Position numbers and translations under genes: made by a program. This document shows, piece after piece, positions 1 to 6,301 of a DNA stretch of 64,000 nucleotides. The notes under the pieces are model-generated. The model had not been told where the DNA came from, did no database searches, and saw only the letters and a list, made by a program, of their open reading frames with translations. The stretch lies in contig NZ_FMZM01000007.1 of NCBI RefSeq assembly GCF_900101465.1, positions 9,943 through 73,942 on the forward strand, given 5' to 3'. The DNA is from Nocardioides lianchengensis. GTDB lineage: Bacteria > Actinomycetota > Actinomycetes > Propionibacteriales > Nocardioidaceae. How positions within the stretch are numbered: position 1 is the first letter of the stretch; the number at the start of each line of letters is the position of its first letter.

Positions 1-221
1 ATCAACGGTGCGCCGGGGCCGGCGATGGCCATCTCGTCCTCGCAGCCGGGAACCCAGACGGCGGCGGCATCTGACAGGGAGTCGGTGGAGTGCATCCCGG
101 CCCAGGTGACGGCGGCAGCGAGCTGGTCGGCCTCAGCCTGCAACTGGACAGAGCGTCGGGCGCGCACGAAGGCGAGCACCGCAGTGGCGGTGTCGCAGTC
201 GTCGAGGTCCCGAGTGGCCAT
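1..221 (-). CDS. DUF222/HNH endonuclease family protein, 5' part (cut by window start)
   Basis: This is the N-terminal 73 codons of a DUF222 (13E12-type) HNH endonuclease; the rest lies outside the window. It is nearly identical to the start of the complete gene at 27422-28678 (shared residues include ATRDLDDCDTATAVLAFVRA and AAAVTWAGMHSTD). I chose the ATG at 219-221 because TACCAT (228-233) sits exactly 6 nt upstream, as TATCAT does in the second copy, matching the leaderless-start signature seen across this window; an ATG at 227 is also in frame. The family is usually multi-copy in actinobacteria and its biological role is unknown. Whether this copy is intact cannot be judged here. Confidence 0.75.
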   Translation of the reverse strand, partial: MATRDLDDCDTATAVLAFVRARRSVQLQAEADQLAAAVTWAGMHSTDSLSDAAAVWVPGCEDEMAIAGPGAPL

Positions 222-239
222 ACTCATATGGTAGTCGAA

Positions 240-445
240 CAGGTGAGCGAATGGAAGTGGTTGTTCGTAGCCTTGTTCGAACGGTCGACCCGAGGTGACC
301 GAAAGCTAGAAGCAGCCTGGTGATGGCCCTTGATCACCGCGGACGATGAGCCCCCTTGTCTCTGTAAATGTCTTTGAAACGGCCTGGTGCCAGGCGCAGA
401 CGTCACGGCAGAGGCCGACTCGAACGAGGTCAGCGGCAGGGCTGC
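240..445. repeat. Duplicated block upstream of the HNH gene, copy 1
   Basis: No convincing gene. This stretch between the HNH gene start and the tandem repeats is closely similar to 28691-28901, in the same order and orientation (shared strings include GCCTTGTTCGAACGGTCGAC and GTGATGGCCCTTGATCAC). Substitutions are scattered, so the two blocks are diverged duplicates rather than a recent copy. Confidence 0.8.
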
Positions 446-727
446 GGGGGTCTCGACGGGCGTTCAGGACTTCGTCCTTCACTGCTCGACCACCGGCGGC
501 GACCACCGGCGATAGTGACCGGCGGCAGGGCCCACCTACCGGAGGTCGTTCGCTGGTTGAGGGGGTCTCGACGGGCGTTCAGGACTTCGTCCTTCACTGC
601 TCGACCACCGGCGGCGATCACCGGCGACAGTGACCGGCGGCAGGGCCCACCTACCGGAGGTCGTTTGCTGGTTGAGGGGGTCTCGACGGGCGTTCAGGAC
701 TTCGTCCTTCACGGGAGAGGCCACCGG
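446..727. repeat. Tandem repeat, 115-bp period, three copies
   Basis: Copies start at 446, 561 and 676, exactly 115 bp apart. Each begins with a 51-bp core running from GGGGGTCTCGACGGGCGTTC to CTGCTCGACCACCGG with a small central hairpin (AGGAC ttc GTCCT). The third copy diverges after CCTTCAC (about 712). The same core occurs three times at 28902-29139 with a 93-94 bp period. The array lies between the HNH gene start and the stop codon of the TetR gene. No coding function is apparent. Confidence 0.92.
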
Positions 728-735
728 AGGGCGGG

Positions 736-1428
736 TCAGCCGCGCAGTGCGGCGACCAGCCCGAGCACGTCGTCGACGAGCCCGCGCACGAGGGGCAGCC
801 GCGACATCCGGACGATCCGGTCGACGACCGGGACGATCCGGGTGACCAGCTCGCGGGAGCGCAGCTGCTCGGGACTGTCGTCGTACACCCAGAAGAGGAC
901 GACGCCCATCTGGAGCAGCCACAGCAGCTCGGGCAGCTCGCGGCGCACGTTGGGGGCGAGCTTGAGGTCGGTGCCCTCGACGACCCGGGCGTAGAGCCCG
1001 GTCGAGGCGGCGCGCGCGGGCGCCGACTCGGCGCTGAAGGGGGACAGGGGCGAGCGCGGGTCGGCGGCGTTCTTGAAGAACTGTCCCGCGAACTCGTGGC
1101 TCGGGGCGGCGACGTCGAGCCACACCTCGAGGACGCCGCGCAGCCGTGCGTCGAAGGCGGTCTCCCGCTCGAGCACGTCGGCGGCCGCGTCGGCGTGCTC
1201 GTCCTGCATCCGGTCGTAGAAGGCCTGGATCAGGTGTTCCTTGGAGCCGAAGTAGTAGTAGGCGTTGCCGACCGAGACGCCGGCCTCGGCCGCGATGGCC
1301 CGCATCGTGGTCCGGTCGTAGCCGTCGCGGCGGAAAAGCCGCATCGCCGACTCCAGGATGGTGCCGCGGGTCTGCTCAGCCTTGGGCGAGCGGGGCGCAG
1401 GATCCGGCACAGGGCTCAGGGTAGTCAC
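736..1428 (-). CDS. TetR/AcrR family transcriptional regulator
   Basis: A 230-residue TetR-type repressor. The N-terminal helix-turn-helix (about residues 20-70) carries the typical core TMRAIAAEAGVSVGNAYYYF followed by GSKEHLIQAFY; the rest is a ligand-binding domain with no recognisable ligand. The GTG at 1426-1428 is the only good start before the HTH and gives a 53-bp overlap with the DCC-family gene upstream on the same strand, so the genes are co-transcribed. It is the last gene of a three-gene operon whose promoter carries two copies of a palindrome (2245-2302) of the kind TetR dimers bind, suggesting autoregulation. Inducer and other targets are unknown. Confidence 0.88.
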   Translation of the reverse strand: MTTLSPVPDPAPRSPKAEQTRGTILESAMRLFRRDGYDRTTMRAIAAEAGVSVGNAYYYFGSKEHLIQAFYDRMQDEHADAAADVLERETAFDARLRGVLEVWLDVAAPSHEFAGQFFKNAADPRSPLSPFSAESAPARAASTGLYARVVEGTDLKLAPNVRRELPELLWLLQMGVVLFWVYDDSPEQLRSRELVTRIVPVVDRIVRMSRLPLVRGLVDDVLGLVAALRG

Positions 1429-1801
1429 CCCTCTCGCGAACCGGGGCGGAGTGCAGCAGGTGACGCAGTCCGGCGGCCGAGTACGCCGCACCGCGGGCGA
1501 GGGGCAGCCACTGCGGTCGGGCCAGCCGCTCGGCGAGGCCGCGGTGCGCCCGGGTGGCCCACAGGCACATCACCCAGGCGTGCTCGTTGGTCCACACCGA
1601 CCCGTCCGACCCGACGACCGTGATGTCGCGCAGCGTCGCCGCGTGGTCGAGCGTGGGGAACATCCGCCGGGCCGTCTCCGACCCGGCCGGCACCAGGTCG
1701 AGCGGCACCAGGAACGGCTGGCCGGCCAGCCACGACGCGAACCGCCGGCAGAGCGGGCAGCCCGGGTCGTGCAGGACGACGAGCCGGTCGACGTCGATCA
1801 C
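1376..1801 (-). CDS. DCC-family (DUF393-like) thiol-disulfide protein
   Basis: A 141-residue protein opening with VLHDPGCPLCRRFASWL, the Asp-x-x-Cys-x-x-Cys signature of the DCC/DUF393 family of predicted thiol-disulfide oxidoreductases. There is no signal peptide or clear membrane segment. Its 3' end overlaps the TetR gene by 53 bp and its start lies 7 nt after the preceding membrane-protein gene, so it is the middle gene of the TetR-controlled operon. Substrate is unknown; the pairing with a small membrane protein suggests a redox or membrane-stress role, which is inference. Confidence 0.7.
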   Translation of the reverse strand: MIDVDRLVVLHDPGCPLCRRFASWLAGQPFLVPLDLVPAGSETARRMFPTLDHAATLRDITVVGSDGSVWTNEHAWVMCLWATRAHRGLAERLARPQWLPLARGAAYSAAGLRHLLHSAPVRERGDYPEPCAGSCAPLAQG

Positions 1802-1808
1802 GGGAGCG

Positions 1809-2234
1809 TCACCGCCCCGGCGCCGGGTACGGCGCGGCGTACGGCGCCACGTGCGCCTGGGGCGGGACGGGTGCGCTGCGGAGCGACTCCATCCGGCCGC
1901 GGCGACGGATCGCGTTGAAGACGTAGACGTTGAAGAAGTGCAGGACGCCGACGACCAGGGTCACGACCCCCACCTTCACGCTGAGCTCCTCGAACAGTCC
2001 GGCGGCGTCCGGGACGGTGGTCCCGATCCGCAGGTAGAGGCTGACGAAGCCCAGGTTCAGCAGGTAGAAGCCGACGACCAGCAGCGTGTTGACGGCCTCG
2101 GCGAGTCGGTCGTTGCCGGCGAAGACGTCCTCCAGGAACACCTTCCCGTTGCGCGACAGGGTGGTGGCCACCCACACGGTCAGCGGCACGGTCACCAGCA
2201 GGTACACCACGTAGGTGGCGACGGTCCAGGTCAT
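1809..2234 (-). CDS. Small integral membrane protein, unknown function
   Basis: A 141-residue protein with about three hydrophobic segments (roughly residues 5-25, 48-70 and 85-108) and a Pro/Ala-rich tail. The ATG at 2232-2234 was chosen because AAGGAG lies 6 nt upstream (2241-2246); a longer upstream reading would run through the operator palindromes. It is the first gene of the operon with the DCC-family protein and TetR regulator. I do not recognise a named family with certainty. Confidence 0.75.
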   Translation of the reverse strand: MTWTVATYVVYLLVTVPLTVWVATTLSRNGKVFLEDVFAGNDRLAEAVNTLLVVGFYLLNLGFVSLYLRIGTTVPDAAGLFEELSVKVGVVTLVVGVLHFFNVYVFNAIRRRGRMESLRSAPVPPQAHVAPYAAPYPAPGR

Positions 2235-2244
2235 CTCAATCTCC

Positions 2245-2302
2245 TTGAACGTGTTCAAAAATGGGATGTCCCGAACTGTAGGGCAAGTTCTGAACGTGTT
2301 CA
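2245..2302 (-). promoter_or_regulatory. Double palindromic operator and promoter of the TetR operon
   Basis: Two copies of the palindrome TGAACGTGTTCA occur at 2246-2257 (extended to TTGAACGTGTTCAA, 2245-2258) and 2291-2302. Each has perfect half-sites separated by 2 bp, typical of TetR operators. The proximal copy touches the Shine-Dalgarno sequence of the first operon gene; the distal copy abuts the trpS stop codon. The promoter (possibly TTGCCC at -35 on the minus strand) would lie between them. Binding by the adjacent TetR protein is inferred. Confidence 0.7.
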
Positions 2303-2303
2303 A

Positions 2304-3248
2304 CTACAGGCCGACGGCGGTCTCGGCCGCGGCCAGCACCGGCGCCGCCAGAGCGCGGGCGCGGACCGCGCCGGCGTCGTACACCTCCGAGACGTGGGCG
2401 GCGTCGGCCGCGAGCTCGGCGTAGCGCCGCTGCAGCGGCCCGAGCTCGGCCACCACCGCGTCGGTCACCGCCTTCTTCAGGGCGCCGTACGTCGTCAGCC
2501 CGTCGGCCGACCCGCCGCAGGCGAGCAGGATCTCCAGCAGGTTGGTGACCCCGGGCTTCGCGGCTCGGTCCGCGCGGACGGCGGCCGGTCCGGTCTCGGA
2601 GTCGGTGACCGCGCGCGCCACCTTCCGTCGTACGACGTCCGGCGGGTCGAGCAGGAAGATGCTGCCGGCGGCGTCGGCCGACTTGCTCATCTTGCGGGTC
2701 GGCTCGGCGAGGTCCATGACCCGCGCCCCGGCCGCGGGTGTGACGGCCTCGGGCACGGTGAAGACCTCGCCGTACGTCCGGTTGAAGCGGAGGGCGAGGT
2801 CGCGGGTCAGCTCGACGTGCTGGCGCTGGTCGTCGCCGACGGGGACCTGGGTCGGGCGGTAGAGCAGGATGTCGGCCGCCATCAGCACCGGGTAGGTGAG
2901 CAGCGAGGTCCGCGACGACGAGCGGCCCTTCTCCTTGTACTGGATCATCCGCCCCAGCTCGCCGGTGGTCGCGACGCACTCGAGCAGGTAGGCCAGCTCC
3001 CGGTGAGCAGGTACGGCGCTCTGCCGGAACAGCGTCGCCCGGTCCAGGCCGGCCGCCAGCAGCAGCGTGGCCATCTCGAGCGATCGCGCGCGCAGCTCGG
3101 CCGGGTCGTGGGGGACGGTCATCGCGTGCAGGTCGGACAGCCCGTAGAGGGCGTCGTCCTGTCGAGCGGCCATCGGTCGCAGCGCGCCGAGCAGGTTGCC
3201 GAGCGTGAGCCGGCCGGAGGGGGTGAGGAGGGAGAGGGTGCGGGTCAT
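2304..3248 (-). CDS. trpS: Tryptophanyl-tRNA synthetase
   Basis: A 314-residue class I synthetase that charges tRNA-Trp. The HIGH-equivalent motif is TPSGRLTLGN near the N-terminus (TIGN in E. coli TrpRS) and the KMSKS loop is intact (RKMSKSAD, about residue 190). The ATG at 3246-3248 has AGGAG 5 nt upstream. The gene follows a leader with a Trp-Trp peptide and a perfect hairpin (3306-3409), indicating control by ribosome-mediated attenuation. In Streptomyces that arrangement is known for an auxiliary, antibiotic-resistant TrpRS; whether this is the only trpS of the genome cannot be told from the window. Confidence 0.93.
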   Translation of the reverse strand: MTRTLSLLTPSGRLTLGNLLGALRPMAARQDDALYGLSDLHAMTVPHDPAELRARSLEMATLLLAAGLDRATLFRQSAVPAHRELAYLLECVATTGELGRMIQYKEKGRSSSRTSLLTYPVLMAADILLYRPTQVPVGDDQRQHVELTRDLALRFNRTYGEVFTVPEAVTPAAGARVMDLAEPTRKMSKSADAAGSIFLLDPPDVVRRKVARAVTDSETGPAAVRADRAAKPGVTNLLEILLACGGSADGLTTYGALKKAVTDAVVAELGPLQRRYAELAADAAHVSEVYDAGAVRARALAAPVLAAAETAVGL

Positions 3249-3305
3249 CGGAGCTCCTGGGACGAAGGTGGGGTGAGGCCCACCGGGAGCGCCGAGAAAT
3301 CGACG

Positions 3306-3328
3306 ACGGCCGCCCGGAGGGCGGCCGT
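3306..3328 (-). terminator. trp attenuator hairpin upstream of trpS
   Basis: A perfect 10-bp stem (ACGGCCGCCC / GGGCGGCCGT) with a 3-nt loop, followed on the minus strand by a short T-rich stretch (GATTTCTC). It lies between the Trp-rich leader ORF and trpS. The segment GGCGGACCAC (minus strand, 3360-3351) can pair either with the leader codons GTGGT..CCGCC (3378-3366, with a 3-nt bulge) or with CCGCC in the 5' arm of this hairpin, giving the mutually exclusive structures of a classical attenuator. Confidence 0.75.
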
Positions 3329-3361
3329 GGGTGAAGTGCGTGCTTCAGACGTGGTCCGCCG

Positions 3362-3409
3362 TCAGGCGGGCCACCACTGCAGGGCGAGCGGGGTCGTGAG
3401 CACGGACAC
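3362..3409 (-). CDS. trpS leader peptide with tandem Trp codons
   Basis: A 15-codon ORF, MSVLTTPLALQWWPA (or 13 residues from the inner GTG at 3403), ending 113 nt before trpS. Two adjacent TGG codons lie at 3376-3371, just before the segment that can pair with the competing attenuator arm. Ribosome stalling here when charged tRNA-Trp is scarce would free the antiterminator and allow trpS transcription. There is no Shine-Dalgarno sequence, so translation is probably leaderless. Confidence 0.7.
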   Translation of the reverse strand: MSVLTTPLALQWWPA

Positions 3410-3435
3410 ATCATGGCACGGCGGGCAACGGCGGG

Positions 3436-3441
3436 TAGCGT
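3436..3441 (+). promoter_or_regulatory. Leaderless -10 element (TAGCGT) for acuC
   Basis: TAGCGT lies 7 nt before the ATG at 3449. There is no Shine-Dalgarno sequence, consistent with transcription starting at the start codon. Confidence 0.5.
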
Positions 3442-3448
3442 CGCGGAC

Positions 3449-4636
3449 ATGCCCGCCTGTGAGGGACCGGCGACGGTCGTCTTCGACCCGACGCTCACCG
3501 AGTACGACTTCGGTCCCGCCCACCCGATGTCGCCGCTGCGGGTCGACCTGACGATGCGGCTGGCGACCGAGCTCGGGGTGGTGGGCGCCGGCGGGCTGCG
3601 GACGGTCGCGGCCCCGATCGCCGACCTCGACCTGCTGGCCACGGTCCACGACCCGGCGATGATCGAGGCGGTGATGCGGGCTGGCCGCACGGTCGCGCCC
3701 GACGAGGCGTTCGGCCTCGGCACCGACGACAACCCGGTCTTCGCCGGGATGCACGACGCCTCCTCCCACGTCGTCGGCGCGACCGTCGAGGCGTTCCGGC
3801 AGGTGTGGAGCGGCGAGTCGCTGCACTCCGCCAGCATCTGCGGCGGCCTGCACCACGCGATGCCCGAACGGGCCAGCGGCTTCTGCATCTACAACGACGT
3901 CGCCGTCGGGATCCGCAGCCTGCTCGACCAGGGGGCGCAGCGGGTGGCCTACGTCGACGTCGACGTCCACCACGGCGACGGCGTCGAGAAGGTCTTCTGG
4001 GACGACCCGCGGGTGCTCACCATCTCCCTGCACGAGACCGGCCAGATGCTCTTCCCCGGCACCGGGTTCGCCCACGACGTGGGCGGCCCGGAAGCGCAGG
4101 GGAGTGCGGTCAACGTCGCGCTCCCGCCCGGCACCGGCGACGGCGGCTGGCTGCGCGCGTTCCATGCGGTCGTGCCCCCGCTGCTGCGCGAGTTCAAGCC
4201 CGAGGTGCTGGTCACCCAGCACGGTTGCGACTCCCACGCCGAGGATCCGCTGGCCCACCTGATGCTGACCGTGGACGGGCAGCGGGCGGCCTACCAGGCC
4301 CTGCACGACCTGGCCCATGAGGTCGCCGGCGGGCGCTGGGTGGTCACCGGCGGGGGCGGCTACGCGCTGGTCGAGGTGGTGCCGCGCGCCTGGACCCACC
4401 TGCTGGGCATCGTCGGCGGCCGGCCCGTCGACCCGCAGACCGAGACGCCGGGCGGCTGGCGCGAGTACGTCGCCGAGTACCTCGGCCGCACCGCGCCGTA
4501 CCGGCTCACGGACGGGCGGAACCCGGCGTACCGCGACTGGCGCGAGGGCTACGACCCGGACACGTGGCTCGATCGGGCGGTGCACGCGACGCGCACCGAG
4601 GTCTTCCCCCTGCACGGCCTCGATCCGCTGCCCTGA
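3449..4636 (+). CDS. acuC: AcuC-like deacetylase (class I histone deacetylase family)
   Basis: A 395-residue zinc deacetylase of the arginase/HDAC fold. Visible motifs are GGLHHAMPERASGFCIYND (catalytic His pair), YVDVDVHHGDGVE (metal-binding Asp/His) and TQHGCDSHAEDPLAHL. In bacteria this family deacetylates protein lysines, for example acetyl-CoA synthetase. The start at 3449 was preferred over 3413 because TAGCGT sits 7 nt upstream and because the protein then begins like its family members. It is transcribed divergently from the trpS leader. Confidence 0.88.
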   Translation: MPACEGPATVVFDPTLTEYDFGPAHPMSPLRVDLTMRLATELGVVGAGGLRTVAAPIADLDLLATVHDPAMIEAVMRAGRTVAPDEAFGLGTDDNPVFAGMHDASSHVVGATVEAFRQVWSGESLHSASICGGLHHAMPERASGFCIYNDVAVGIRSLLDQGAQRVAYVDVDVHHGDGVEKVFWDDPRVLTISLHETGQMLFPGTGFAHDVGGPEAQGSAVNVALPPGTGDGGWLRAFHAVVPPLLREFKPEVLVTQHGCDSHAEDPLAHLMLTVDGQRAAYQALHDLAHEVAGGRWVVTGGGGYALVEVVPRAWTHLLGIVGGRPVDPQTETPGGWREYVAEYLGRTAPYRLTDGRNPAYRDWREGYDPDTWLDRAVHATRTEVFPLHGLDPLP

Positions 4637-4711
4637 GGTCGCGCTGACTCCCACACGGAGGTTCTGCAAGTCAACACGCCGTAGACCACTGGTGTTTCTT
4701 TCGTCCATCCC

Positions 4712-4740
4712 TTCCCACGAGTCACACCAGGCCCTATTCT
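4712..4740 (+). promoter_or_regulatory. Possible promoter for the HTH gene
   Basis: TATTCT at 4735-4740 is a fair -10 hexamer, with TTCCCA 17 bp upstream as a weak -35. It lies 74 nt before the ATG at 4815 in the 178-nt gap after acuC. Confidence 0.3.
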
Positions 4741-4814
4741 CACGACAGCGCCGCCCGTGTGATCACCGGTGGGGAAGCCGGTGGCGGGCGCACAAGAAAG
4801 AGAGCTGGTGCACG

Positions 4815-5021
4815 ATGGCTGCCAACTCGTCCGGGGACATCTCCGAAGCGAAGTTTCTGACCGTCGCCGAGGTCGCATCGATGATGCGGGTCTCGAAGAT
4901 GACCGTCTACCGCCTGGTCCACAACGGTGACCTGCCCGCCGTGCGGGTCGGCCGGTCGTTCCGCGTCCGCGAGGAGGACGCGAACGAGTACCTCCGCAAG
5001 AGCTTCTACGACGCCGGCTGA
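4815..5021 (+). CDS. Excisionase-type helix-turn-helix DNA-binding protein
   Basis: A 68-residue protein consisting almost entirely of one MerR/excisionase-type winged helix: FLTVAEVASMMRVSKMTVYR followed by LVHNGDLPAVRVGRSFRV and EYLRKS. The ATG at 4815 is preceded by a purine-rich AAGAGAG. It sits just upstream of the bS22-like gene, the same order I recall for mycobacterial Rv0500A-Rv0500B, so it is a conserved chromosomal regulator rather than a phage excisionase. Target genes are unknown. Confidence 0.85.
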   Translation: MAANSSGDISEAKFLTVAEVASMMRVSKMTVYRLVHNGDLPAVRVGRSFRVREEDANEYLRKSFYDAG

Positions 5022-5064
5022 CCGGCCCTCGGGCCGCGATTCTCACCTGCCACCCTGCGGCGGA

Positions 5065-5070
5065 TAGGCT
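5065..5070 (+). promoter_or_regulatory. Possible -10 element before the bS22 gene
   Basis: TAGGCT lies 57 nt before the GTG at 5127 in the 105-nt gap after the HTH gene. A small hairpin (CGGCCC tc GGGCCG, about 5023-5036) precedes it and could end the upstream transcript. Confidence 0.3.
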
Positions 5071-5126
5071 GTCTTGGTCCTGCGGTGTCTCCGCCGGATC
5101 GCCTCACAGCTGTTGAAAGGTATCCC

Positions 5127-5228
5127 GTGGGTTCTGTCATCAAGAAGCGGCGCAAGCGTATGGCCAAGAAGAAGCACCGCAAGCTGCTGAAGAAGACGCG
5201 CGTCCAGCGCCGCAAGCTCGGCAAGTAA
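5127..5228 (+). CDS. Small basic ribosomal protein bS22-like (AURKAIP1/COX24 domain)
   Basis: A 33-residue, strongly basic peptide beginning [19 protein letters not shown] and ending in RRKLGK, with a GTG start and a GAAAGG ribosome-binding site 7 nt upstream. It matches the AURKAIP1/COX24 domain peptides of actinobacteria, identified in mycobacterial ribosome structures as small-subunit protein bS22. It stops with TAA, rare in this window. It lies between the HTH gene and the epimerase, as in mycobacteria. It is too short for routine gene finders. Confidence 0.85.
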   Translation: MGSVIKKRRKRMAKKKHRKLLKKTRVQRRKLGK

Positions 5229-5254
5229 GCCACCTCCCAGGTCGAGGGGTCGCC

Positions 5255-6301
5255 ATGGGCAGCGCCGGCTCGGTCGTCCTGGTCACGGGCGTGTCCCGCG
5301 ACCTGGGGCGGAAGTTCGCGCGGTCCGTCGCAGCCGACCCTGCCGTCGACCGGGTGATCGGAGTCGACGTCGTCCCCCCGCGGGGCGACCTCGGCGACGT
5401 CTCGTTCGTCCGCGCGGACATCCGCAACCCGGTGATCGCCAAGGTGATCGCCAAGGAGGACGTCGACACCGTCGTCCACATGAGCGTCATCTCGACGCCG
5501 GGGAGCGCCGGCGGGCGCAACAGCATGAAAGAGCTGAACGTCATCGGGACGATGCAGCTCCTCGCCGCGTGCCAGAAGGCACCCGGGCTGCGCAACCTCG
5601 TGGTCAAGTCGACGACCACCATGTACGGCGCGAGCAGTCGCGATCCTGCGATGTTCACCGAGGACATGGAGCCCCGGCGCGCCCCGCGCTCGGGCTACGC
5701 GAAGGACGTCGCCGAGATCGAGGGCTACGTCCGCGGCTTCGCCCGGCGGCGCTCCGACGTACGCGTGGCGACGATCCGGGCGGCCAACGTCATCGGGCCC
5801 TACGTCTCGAGCCCGATCACGTCGTACTTCCGTCTGCCGGTGATCCCGACCGTGCTCGGCTTCGACGCGCGGTTGCAGTTCCTCCACGAGCAGGACCTGC
5901 TCGAGGTGCTGCGGCAGGCCGTGACCCGCGATGTCGCCGGCACCTTCAACGTCGCCGGCGACGGCATCCTGATGCTCTCCCAGGCGGTACGACGCCTGCA
6001 GCGCCCGACGGTGCCGATGCCTGGGATCCTGGTCGGCAACCTCGGGTCCGTGCTCCGCTCCGCCCGGCTCGCCGACTTCTCTCCCGAGCAGCTGGCGTTC
6101 CTGACCTACGGCCGAGGCGTCGACACGACCCGGATGCGCGAGGTGCTCGGTTTCGAGCCGTCGTACTCCACGGCGGAGGCGTTCGCCGACTTCGCCTCGA
6201 CCCTGACGCCGACCGGCGGTCGCGCCGACCGGGCGCTCGCCGGCGTCGAGCGCCAGCTCACGACCAGCCCTGCAGTGCTCTCGGGAGGCGACCATGGGTG
6301 A
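5255..6301 (+). CDS. NAD-dependent epimerase/dehydratase family protein
   Basis: A 348-residue extended SDR protein. It has the N-terminal nucleotide-binding motif VTGVSRDLG (residues 9-18) and an active-site YAKD (SGYAKDVAEIE, about residue 150). It resembles the mycobacterial Rv0501 (galE2-type) protein, which sits in the same neighbourhood. The last 8 bp overlap the acyltransferase gene, so both are probably co-translated. Substrate is not predictable; a nucleotide-sugar or lipid-linked role is inferred from family and context. Confidence 0.85.
   Translation: MGSAGSVVLVTGVSRDLGRKFARSVAADPAVDRVIGVDVVPPRGDLGDVSFVRADIRNPVIAKVIAKEDVDTVVHMSVISTPGSAGGRNSMKELNVIGTMQLLAACQKAPGLRNLVVKSTTTMYGASSRDPAMFTEDMEPRRAPRSGYAKDVAEIEGYVRGFARRRSDVRVATIRAANVIGPYVSSPITSYFRLPVIPTVLGFDARLQFLHEQDLLEVLRQAVTRDVAGTFNVAGDGILMLSQAVRRLQRPTVPMPGILVGNLGSVLRSARLADFSPEQLAFLTYGRGVDTTRMREVLGFEPSYSTAEAFADFASTLTPTGGRADRALAGVERQLTTSPAVLSGGDHG

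Noticed and set aside
446..727. CRISPR-like array
   Set aside because: The repeat unit is 51 bp in a 115-bp period, spacers are nearly identical to one another and no cas gene is nearby; it is a tandem repeat.
2304..3248. Degenerate HIGH motif in trpS
   Set aside because: SGRLTLGN lacks histidine, but E. coli TrpRS has SGELTIGN, so this is the normal form.
3249..3361. T-box riboswitch upstream of trpS
   Set aside because: No T-box or specifier-loop consensus was seen; the Trp-Trp leader ORF explains the region better.
3362..4708. Long open frame of 448 codons antisense to acuC
   Set aside because: It is a high-GC shadow frame; only its last 15 codons (the trpS leader peptide) have independent support. 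Many other long antisense frames in the window were dismissed for the same reason.
4815..5021. Phage or plasmid excisionase
   Set aside because: The protein has an excisionase-type HTH, but no integrase or att site is near and the gene has conserved chromosomal synteny with the bS22 gene.
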